Shown here piece by piece: positions 6,288-11,946 of a stretch of 16,450 bases of DNA. Position numbers and translations under genes: made by a program. This stretch comes from an uncultured Lachnospiraceae bacterium (lineage in GTDB: Bacteria; Bacillota; Clostridia; Lachnospirales; Lachnospiraceae). The stretch spans positions 1-16,450 of the forward strand of contig CAJUQZ010000099.1 in assembly GCA_910588755.1 (NCBI GenBank), written 5' to 3'. Every line of letters begins with the position of its first letter. Positions within the stretch are counted from its first letter, which is position 1. The notes under the pieces were generated by a model. The model worked only from the letters and a program-made list of their open reading frames with translations, was not told where the DNA came from and made no database searches.

Positions 6288-9026
6288 ATGACGTTGGGAA
6301 ATGAGAGAGCAGAGGAATATCGGGGAATGAAAATTCAGGCGGCATTAGAGGCGTTTCAGGCATCATTTGCGGACGAAAAGACAAGGAAATCCAGGGAGCA
6401 TTGGATGAATTATTTTTTGTCAGAGACATTTCTTGAAGTGCAGTTTATGGGAGAATTTGCAGAACAGATGTTTGACTATCTAAGGCGGCAGGACGAGACA
6501 CCATATAAGGAGCTGCCGCCGACGTTTCTGTTTGAGCTGGTGACGGCGTATGGTATGGAGCCGTTGATCGATAAACGCAAGGGACTAGTTCAGGCGGATT
6601 TTATGGATATGTCATTTGATCAGGAGGAAATATCGCCGTGGCGGCAGGGGCTTGTGAGGGCAATGCGAGTTGTGGGTGAGATCTGGAATGCGCAGGACAC
6701 TTCGTGGCGCAGGGACCGTGGTGCAAGGACAATCAGAAAATGGGAATACTGCCTGCGGGGAAGGGCGTTTGCGGATTATATCAGGCTGTGTGTCAAGCAT
6801 GATGCAGGCGTGCGTGACTGGGAGGAGGATCCCGAGCGTGAGGGGCCATTTATGCGGGGAAAGTGGAGTCATATCCAGACGGGGAAATATAGCCAGAACA
6901 GCTATGACCTCGATGTGCGGAATGAATGTATACTGGTGCTTTACGCTTATTTTCTGCGCACACATCAGCTGCCAGAGCATATTTACGTGTGGCTGTGGCG
7001 GGAGTATGAGTTATCGGAGATAAAAGCAGGCCAGCGCGTGAGGGCATATGAGGGCATCCGGCAGGCGATTCTGGAACAGTGCCCATCTGTGGAAGCGATA
7101 GCGGACCAGGAAAAAGCGGAGGAGGAACAGTACTATAACTGGAAACAGCAGCTGAATAGTCTGGAAAGAAAATATCAGTATGACGGGTGGGCTGTGAAGC
7201 CAAGGGTGCCATATGAATTCACGTATGCACTGTCTGCGCCTGTGGTGTCAGTTCAGGAGCAGAGCCAGCTGCAGGAGCTGTTTGATTCTCCAGTTTTTCA
7301 GAAGTACAAGTATGATGATGACCTGCTGTGGGATCTGGATTACCACTGTGTTGCCGGAAACTGCACGCTGGGAATGGCAAAAGCATTTTTCCGGATGTAT
7401 ATGGATTCCAGAAATAAGGACCCGAGGGGTGATATGTTTCTGGAGCATGTGAAAAAGAAGCTAAACTATTTTGAACGGTTATCAGAGTATCTATGCTGGG
7501 AACCGTTTGCGTATGATTGCAGTACGAAGGCGGCGGACTTCTGGTATTATTACCTGTGCACTGCGTTTGAGGGGCGGTGTACCACTGTGCAAATAGTGAA
7601 GGATTTTTCTTCTTTTATAGAGGAGGGAATGATCAGGAAGCACCGAAAGTACCTGTCAGGGTATTTGGAACAGTTGTATCATCCGTCAATGGAGTGGAGG
7701 AGGCGGTTTGTCGGATCAAGTATGACGGGCAGGATCGATGAGCCAAGGTGTATGGAGATCAGATTTTGCAAGGAACAGAAGTTTGATAGCGAGGTTGTGG
7801 TTGGAATTGAATTTCATCTACATTTTATACGGTTTTATTGGAATGGCGCAGTATGGGAGGGACAGGAGACACTTTCATTTCAGGAATTGCTGCAGTGTGC
7901 GGGGGCAGAGGGCGATGAGGAGCGTTTCATGCTGCTGTTGGCGTTGACGTGTATTGATATATCAGAGCGCGAAATGGCGCGGGAAGCAATCAGAAGCCGT
8001 CTGGGAAAACTGCCAGTTGATGCATTTTGCCTGGATTTTGTGGCGGAATGTCTGGCTAATGGATATACTGAAGAATACAGTAGTGATGACGAAGACGATT
8101 TAGAAGACGAAGATGACTTTGACGAAGACGACTTAGAAGACGAAGATGACTTTGACGAAGGTGAAGATGTCTATGATGAAGACGATGATTTTGAGGACGA
8201 CGACTTTGATGATGACTTAGAAGACGATTTTGACGAAGACGATGATGAGTACGACGAGGTTTATCAGGATTTTGACTACAAGGCCCACAACAACGATATA
8301 AAAAATAATCTTAACGGACAGAAAATCCAGTTTGCGGAGAATCTGACCGGACGATACCGTGTAAGGCGCGATGCAGCGGGCGATGTTGTGTATAGTAAGC
8401 GCTGCTTTTGCGGCTGGCAGACGATTTGTGCGTCAAAATGGTCTCTGTGGGAGGAGAGCAGGGAGCTGGTGAGATACGGACTGATTAGTCTAGACGCACC
8501 AGTGAATAAGCGGGTTGAGGTCAAAGGAATGTCTGAACTAGAGAAGGCGCAACAGATCTGTGTGCTGCTGGAGGAAAATTATCAGCAGTCTCTCACACAG
8601 CACCGAAAGAATCCGCAATGGCTGGAGAAGTGCGGCATTCTGGCGGGAAACAGTGTGGTACTCTGCTATGGGGACCAGGACAGCTGCTATCTGGAAAAAG
8701 CGCTGAATACAGGGCTGTATACAGAAAAAAGAAGCATGGAAGACGCGTATGCCATAACGAAAAAGGAGAAAAATTACAGGGTAGGCTGGCTGTTTCAGGA
8801 CTGGGATTCCTATAAGACAATCATCGCTGTGGGGGAGAGTGGCGCACTCTGGTATGATGAAAGTCCGTCCTCGTTCCGCACGTTATCCGCGGATAGTCTG
8901 GCGGAGGTCATCGCGAAGCGCTACCGACTGAAGGAAGTGACAGCAATCTGCCTGAAAGGCGGGCCGTGCCAGGAGGAAGCGACAGCAATCTGCCTGAAAG
9001 GCGGGCCGTGCCAGGAGGAAGCGTGA
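6288..9026 (+). CDS. Large hypothetical protein with poly-acidic tract; resembles J-domain-associated proteins without the J domain
   Basis: Unknown function, 912 residues. Start ATG 6288 has AGGGGA 5 nt upstream. Residues about 14-90 (an Ala/Phe-rich helical stretch, then WMNYFLSETFLEVQF and LPPTFLFELV) look like the region that follows the N-terminal J domain in many Lachnospiraceae DnaJ-like proteins, but no J domain or HPD motif is present here or in the 106 bp upstream. The middle (about 200-595) is alpha-helical and Trp/Tyr-rich. Residues about 598-663 are almost pure Asp/Glu with a few Phe/Tyr. The C-terminal part (about 670-890) looks globular. The last 28 residues are an exact 14-residue duplication (TAICLKGGPCQEEA, twice). 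No signal peptide or membrane helix is evident, so it is probably cytosolic. The J-domain link is from memory of the family and is uncertain; the ORF itself is secure. Confidence 0.8.
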   Translation: MTLGNERAEEYRGMKIQAALEAFQASFADEKTRKSREHWMNYFLSETFLEVQFMGEFAEQMFDYLRRQDETPYKELPPTFLFELVTAYGMEPLIDKRKGLVQADFMDMSFDQEEISPWRQGLVRAMRVVGEIWNAQDTSWRRDRGARTIRKWEYCLRGRAFADYIRLCVKHDAGVRDWEEDPEREGPFMRGKWSHIQTGKYSQNSYDLDVRNECILVLYAYFLRTHQLPEHIYVWLWREYELSEIKAGQRVRAYEGIRQAILEQCPSVEAIADQEKAEEEQYYNWKQQLNSLERKYQYDGWAVKPRVPYEFTYALSAPVVSVQEQSQLQELFDSPVFQKYKYDDDLLWDLDYHCVAGNCTLGMAKAFFRMYMDSRNKDPRGDMFLEHVKKKLNYFERLSEYLCWEPFAYDCSTKAADFWYYYLCTAFEGRCTTVQIVKDFSSFIEEGMIRKHRKYLSGYLEQLYHPSMEWRRRFVGSSMTGRIDEPRCMEIRFCKEQKFDSEVVVGIEFHLHFIRFYWNGAVWEGQETLSFQELLQCAGAEGDEERFMLLLALTCIDISEREMAREAIRSRLGKLPVDAFCLDFVAECLANGYTEEYSSDDEDDLEDEDDFDEDDLEDEDDFDEGEDVYDEDDDFEDDDFDDDLEDDFDEDDDEYDEVYQDFDYKAHNNDIKNNLNGQKIQFAENLTGRYRVRRDAAGDVVYSKRCFCGWQTICASKWSLWEESRELVRYGLISLDAPVNKRVEVKGMSELEKAQQICVLLEENYQQSLTQHRKNPQWLEKCGILAGNSVVLCYGDQDSCYLEKALNTGLYTEKRSMEDAYAITKKEKNYRVGWLFQDWDSYKTIIAVGESGALWYDESPSSFRTLSADSLAEVIAKRYRLKEVTAICLKGGPCQEEATAICLKGGPCQEEA
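8091..8156 (+). repeat. 33-bp tandem repeat in the acidic tract, two copies
   Basis: 8091-8123 and 8124-8156 differ at one base. They encode EDDLEDEDDFD twice within the poly-acidic segment of the 912-residue protein. Partial copies continue downstream to about 8270. Confidence 0.9.
8940..9023 (+). repeat. Exact 42-bp tandem duplication at the 3' end of the large gene
   Basis: 8940-8981 and 8982-9023 are identical and encode TAICLKGGPCQEEA twice. Each copy contains AGGAGG; the second copy (9013-9018) is the ribosome binding site of the gene starting at 9028. Identity without any mismatch suggests a recent duplication. Confidence 0.97.
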
Positions 9027-9027
9027 A

Positions 9028-9792
9028 ATGAATTGTGAGAGACCTTACTATAAGGATATGCATTGCCGTCCGTATTTGTTTTATGTGATATTCGGGGTAA
9101 AGAGCGGGGAATTAAAGGTTTCGAGAGAGCGGTACCACGTTGATGGTTTTCCAACTGGATTAGAACTTATGTTTTGCAACCGGGATAATAATGACGCTTA
9201 TATGCAGTCACTGATTGGCGGCCATCTGGGTAAAATACTTGACTGTGAAAATCATGCTCTGTATGAGAAGATGCAGCGTTCGGATCAGTGGGCTGTGCTT
9301 CGCGGGGAGGTGCAGCAGGATTCGGATTTGAGGTATATGCAGAATGTGATTGGGTTTATCCAGGCGCTGCTTGACGATGGGGCAGAGGGGGTGCTGGATT
9401 TACAGACCTTCTCGCTCTACCCGGCTGTGGAGTGGACAAAGAAGTTTTTTGGGCAGGAGTTTGATGTATATAACCATGTGACGATTCTGGCATCGGAGAC
9501 AGAGGATGGCCTGATGTGGCTGCACACGAGGGGGATGCGCAAGTTCGCAAGACCGGACATCAGTGTCAGCAGCGTGGTGTCAGACGAGGTGGATGCGGCA
9601 GTCTCGATGATAAACCAGATGATTTATTATGGCAGTATGGGTGCTTTTTTTGACAGGGAAGTGAAATTCCATATGCAGGGTGGAAAAGCATATATTGTAA
9701 ATCCGCATTTTACCGGGGATTATGAGAATCCGGATTTTAACAATGCATACTATCATTTTGAATGGCAGGAATGCCTTTCAGACACGTTCTAA
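9028..9792 (+). CDS. Hypothetical protein, 254 residues
   Basis: Unknown function. ATG 9028 follows the previous stop by one base, with AGGAGG 9 nt upstream inside the last codons of that gene, so the two genes are translationally linked. The protein is soluble and mixed alpha/beta. The segment about 148-185 (VTILASETEDG..., LHTRGMRKFARPDISV) is reminiscent of DUF4261-type proteins, where a similar TxGMxxxGxPDxxV pattern occurs, but I cannot confirm this. The C-terminal part is rich in Tyr, Phe and Asn. There are no Cys pairs or nucleotide-binding loops and no signal peptide. The stop codon lies in the loop of the terminator hairpin. The gene is likely the last of the unit that includes the 912-residue protein. 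Confidence 0.82.
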   Translation: MNCERPYYKDMHCRPYLFYVIFGVKSGELKVSRERYHVDGFPTGLELMFCNRDNNDAYMQSLIGGHLGKILDCENHALYEKMQRSDQWAVLRGEVQQDSDLRYMQNVIGFIQALLDDGAEGVLDLQTFSLYPAVEWTKKFFGQEFDVYNHVTILASETEDGLMWLHTRGMRKFARPDISVSSVVSDEVDAAVSMINQMIYYGSMGAFFDREVKFHMQGGKAYIVNPHFTGDYENPDFNNAYYHFEWQECLSDTF

Positions 9793-9815
9793 TTGGTGGC
9801 TGAAAGGCATTTTTT
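9771..9815 (+). terminator. Intrinsic terminator overlapping the end of the coding region
   Basis: ATGCCTTTCAG (9771-9781) pairs perfectly with CTGAAAGGCAT (9800-9810), an 11-bp stem with an 18-nt loop, followed by six Ts (9810-9815). The 5' arm lies in coding sequence and the stop codon (9790-9792) is in the loop, so translation to the end would disrupt the stem. Confidence 0.85.
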
Positions 9816-9824
9816 GGAAACAAA

Positions 9825-9854
9825 TTGCAAGTACGGTTTCATCTGTGTTATAAT
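9825..9854 (+). promoter_or_regulatory. Promoter of the Nudix-NYN operon, extended -10
   Basis: TTGCAA (9825-9830) and a perfect TATAAT (9849-9854) with an 18-nt spacer; TG one base before the -10 (9846-9847) makes it an extended -10. The predicted start is near 9861, immediately at the base of the leader hairpin, leaving a leader of about 167 nt. Confidence 0.75.
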
Positions 9855-9860
9855 GATCAG

Positions 9861-9940
9861 GTGGAGTATCAGATTCAGGGCAGCAGGAAAAAAGAACAAC
9901 CTTATACAAAAGATAAACTGTCCTGAATATGATTCTCCAC
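9861..9940 (+). promoter_or_regulatory. Long imperfect hairpin at the 5' end of the Nudix operon leader
   Basis: 9861-9883 and 9918-9940 pair in 21 of 23 positions (one G-T wobble counted as a pair, two mismatches), starting GTGGAG/CTCCAC and including TTCAGG/CCTGAA. The 34-nt loop is A-rich. No T-run follows, so it is not a terminator. It does not match a riboswitch class I recognise. It could be an mRNA-stabilising stem, an RNase III target, a protein-binding leader or a small inverted-repeat element. Confidence 0.6.
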
Positions 9941-10027
9941 GATTGTGCATAGAATCAGACCACGAATGATATCAGCGCACAGATCAGAGGCACGAAAAAG
10001 AGTTTTTGGAGGGGAGAAGACACACTT

Positions 10028-10477
10028 ATGGCACGCACGGAAGATGTTGAGCTGACAGTCATATGTCTACTCTGTGACAAGGACAGATATCTGCTGCAGG
10101 ACAGGGTGAAGGAGGACTGGAAGGGATACACGCTGCCGGGCGGGCATGTGGAACCGGGAGAGTCCATTGTCGATGCAGTGGTGCGCGAGATGCGGGAGGA
10201 GACGGGGTTGACAGTCCTGAATCCAATGCTCTGCGGAGTGAAGCAGTTTCCGACAAAGACGGGGCGCTATATTGTGTTTTTGTTTCGGGCAGACCAGTAT
10301 GAAGGTGAACTGGTGTCCTCGGCGGAGGGGGAGATGCACTGGGTCCGCAGGGATGCGCTGACACAGGTTCCTGTGGTAAACGATTTTCATGAGCTGCTGC
10401 AGGTCATGCTCGACGAAAAGCTAAGTGAGTTTCAGTATGTTGTTGACGGCGATGCGTGGAAGGTGGTTTTAAAATAG
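10028..10477 (+). CDS. Nudix hydrolase (MutT/8-oxo-dGTPase-like)
   Basis: Hydrolyses nucleoside diphosphates linked to another group; the substrate is unknown. It has 149 residues, normal for a single-domain Nudix protein. The Nudix box GX5EX7REUXEEXGU is complete at residues 39-61: GHVEPGE, seven residues, then REMREETGL, including the Mg-binding Glu residues. The N-terminal strand (ELTVICLLCDKDRYLLQDR) and WKGYTLPGGH resemble MutT/MutX-type enzymes, so nucleotide-pool cleaning is the default guess. The start ATG 10028 has a GGAGGGG tract about 13 nt upstream, slightly far but with no better start. It is the first gene of a four-gene operon; the next gene begins 7 nt after its stop. Confidence 0.93.
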   Translation: MARTEDVELTVICLLCDKDRYLLQDRVKEDWKGYTLPGGHVEPGESIVDAVVREMREETGLTVLNPMLCGVKQFPTKTGRYIVFLFRADQYEGELVSSAEGEMHWVRRDALTQVPVVNDFHELLQVMLDEKLSEFQYVVDGDAWKVVLK

Positions 10478-10484
10478 GAGAGGA

Positions 10485-11162
10485 ATGTTACAGAATATGA
10501 ATTATTATTTTATTGACTATGAGAACGTCCATGCGGATGGATTTACAGGGGCGGAGAAGCTTGGCGAAAACGATGTGATCTGTGTGATGTACACGGAGCA
10601 GAGCAAGGCGTTTTCGCTGGAGCTGGTGGAGAAGATTGCAAGGCAGCACGCGCGGCTTGAGTCCTATAAGGCAGGCACAGGAGCAAAAAATTCACTGGAT
10701 TTCCAGCTGGCATCCTATCTGGGGTATATGATTGCAAAGAATGAAGGTAGGGATGACTGCTATTACATTGTGTCTAGGGATACAGGCTTTAACCATCTGG
10801 TTGATTTCTGGGCGGAGCGCAGTGTGACGGTGAAAAGGATTCCGAACTTTCTGGGGGAGGACAAGGAGACGAAGGTGGTGGCTGCCGCTGTGGAGACCAC
10901 GGAGGAGGAGCCCAAACCCAAGGCAAAGCCAAAGACAAAGGGAAAGTCCAAGGTGTCTGACTCGAACAAGGCTACGAAGGAGGAGCTTCTGCAGTATCTC
11001 ACGGAGGATGAGTACTCGGACAAAATTCTGGAAATCTTCAACAGCTACAAGACAAGGGTTGCGATCAACAATGGCCTGAGCAAGGAGTTTCGGGACAGTC
11101 AGAAAAGTAGCGCGATTTACAAAAAGCTAAAGGTGCTGCTGAAGGAAAAGCAGAAGTCATAG
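10485..11162 (+). CDS. NYN/PIN-like domain protein, putative RNase
   Basis: 225 residues. The N-terminal domain (about 5-130) begins NYYFIDYENVHADG and has the spaced acidic residues of the PIN/NYN nuclease fold: D11 with E13, D72 in NSLDFQLASYLG and D99 in IVSRDTGFNHLVDFW. These would bind a metal ion for RNA cleavage. A Lys/Pro-rich basic linker (about 145-160, KPKAKPKTKGKSK) follows, then a helical C-terminal domain (about 165-225), which could aid nucleic-acid binding. ATG 10485 has AGGAG 4 nt upstream; ATG 10497 (MNYYFIDYENV), which matches the usual family start better, is an alternative. It is soluble with no membrane helix. Pairing with a Nudix hydrolase suggests nucleic-acid or nucleotide processing, but no specific system is identified. 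Confidence 0.85.
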   Translation: MLQNMNYYFIDYENVHADGFTGAEKLGENDVICVMYTEQSKAFSLELVEKIARQHARLESYKAGTGAKNSLDFQLASYLGYMIAKNEGRDDCYYIVSRDTGFNHLVDFWAERSVTVKRIPNFLGEDKETKVVAAAVETTEEEPKPKAKPKTKGKSKVSDSNKATKEELLQYLTEDEYSDKILEIFNSYKTRVAINNGLSKEFRDSQKSSAIYKKLKVLLKEKQKS

Positions 11163-11180
11163 AGGAAGCAGGGGACAGTG

Positions 11181-11510
11181 ATGGGTGTATCGGCAAAGGG
11201 ACGCAGAAGGATTTCGTATCAGGGGCAGGACTTTGTGTGGTGGGTTGCGCCGGACGGCGATGACTGCGACAGAATGTATCTGAATATTGTCTCTGCGGAC
11301 AAGAGCATCGTGCTGGCATACAAGGTGGACGGGGAGAGCTTTTCTGTCATCAGTAAGGGCAGGTGTCTTTGTGGGAGGAAGATGCCTGGAACATGGCAGC
11401 GGTGCAGGCTCCCGTTGGCCGAACCACTGATGGTCGTGACGCCCCGGGATGTGGCACAGATCATTGCGTGGGCGGCCGGCGACGGGACAGGAGAGGACAG
11501 GGTGAAGTGA
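11181..11510 (+). CDS. Small hypothetical protein, first of a tandem paralogous pair
   Basis: 109 residues, function unknown. ATG 11181 is chosen with AGGGGA 5 nt upstream; the preceding GTG at 11178 is also in frame. The protein begins with a beta-rich segment, ISYQGQDFVWWVAPDG, followed by LNIVSADKSIVLAYKV, and has two Cys in a CLCG turn near residue 60. The same opening pattern (I-x-x-x-GQ-x-F-x-WW-x-A, then VxSxDKxI/IxFSDKDI) recurs in the next gene, so the two look like diverged duplicates. It begins 18 nt after the NYN gene and overlaps the next gene by 4 nt (GTGA). Confidence 0.78.
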   Translation: MGVSAKGRRRISYQGQDFVWWVAPDGDDCDRMYLNIVSADKSIVLAYKVDGESFSVISKGRCLCGRKMPGTWQRCRLPLAEPLMVVTPRDVAQIIAWAAGDGTGEDRVK

Positions 11511-11908
11511 AGAAGAAACTGCGGGCGATAACATTAAACGGGCAAAAATTTGCATGGTGGTTTGCAGCTGACCAGCATGAGACCGTGTTAAAGCTGTCCC
11601 CGTTTGAGGATAAGACTACTGTGGCTAGCATTGTTTTTTCAGATAAGGATATTGCCGTCTTGTGGGTGGTGACGGGCAATCCCTTTTGGGACCAGATGCG
11701 GCATTACAATGAAAGTGTTGTGGTGCTCACAGAGGGGACAGTGTGCGATTTTAGGCTTATTGGGCCGAAAATGGCTGGACTGCTGTTGGCATATTTTATT
11801 GAGAAAAATCTATTTAAGACGCGGACAAACAGTGCGTTTAATGGATATGAGCTGTTATCACAGATGGGGTATCAGGTGGTCGCAGTGAAAAAGGGAATTT
11901 GCTGGTGA
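11507..11908 (+). CDS. Small hypothetical protein, second of a tandem paralogous pair
   Basis: 133 residues, function unknown. I place the start at GTG 11507, which overlaps the previous stop as GTGA, with AGAGGA about 9 nt upstream. The open frame extends further upstream to 11363, but that part (MSLWEEDAW...) overlaps the preceding gene and does not match the paralogue, whereas GTG 11507 gives VKKKLRAITLNGQKFAWWFA, aligned with the first gene. Its middle is hydrophobic and beta-rich (VASIVFSDKDIAVLWVV), followed by an amphipathic helix and a Lys/Ile-rich end. It is the last gene of the operon and is followed by a GC-rich hairpin. Confidence 0.72.
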   Translation: MKKKLRAITLNGQKFAWWFAADQHETVLKLSPFEDKTTVASIVFSDKDIAVLWVVTGNPFWDQMRHYNESVVVLTEGTVCDFRLIGPKMAGLLLAYFIEKNLFKTRTNSAFNGYELLSQMGYQVVAVKKGICW

Positions 11909-11912
11909 TAAA

Positions 11913-11942
11913 TGTCCCCCGCCGGGATTCTGGCGGGGGACA
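11913..11942. terminator. GC-rich hairpin between convergent genes
   Basis: TGTCCCCCGCC (11913-11923) pairs perfectly with GGCGGGGGACA (11932-11942) around an 8-nt loop. It separates the ends of a plus-strand operon (stop 11908) and a minus-strand gene (stop 11947). Neither strand has a proper T-run after the stem, so termination efficiency is uncertain, but the position fits a shared transcript end. Confidence 0.55.
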
Positions 11943-11946
11943 AACT

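Noticed and set aside
11363..11506. Upstream extension of the second small paralogue (48 extra residues)
   Set aside because: It overlaps the first paralogue in another frame, and the resemblance to that paralogue starts only after GTG 11507.
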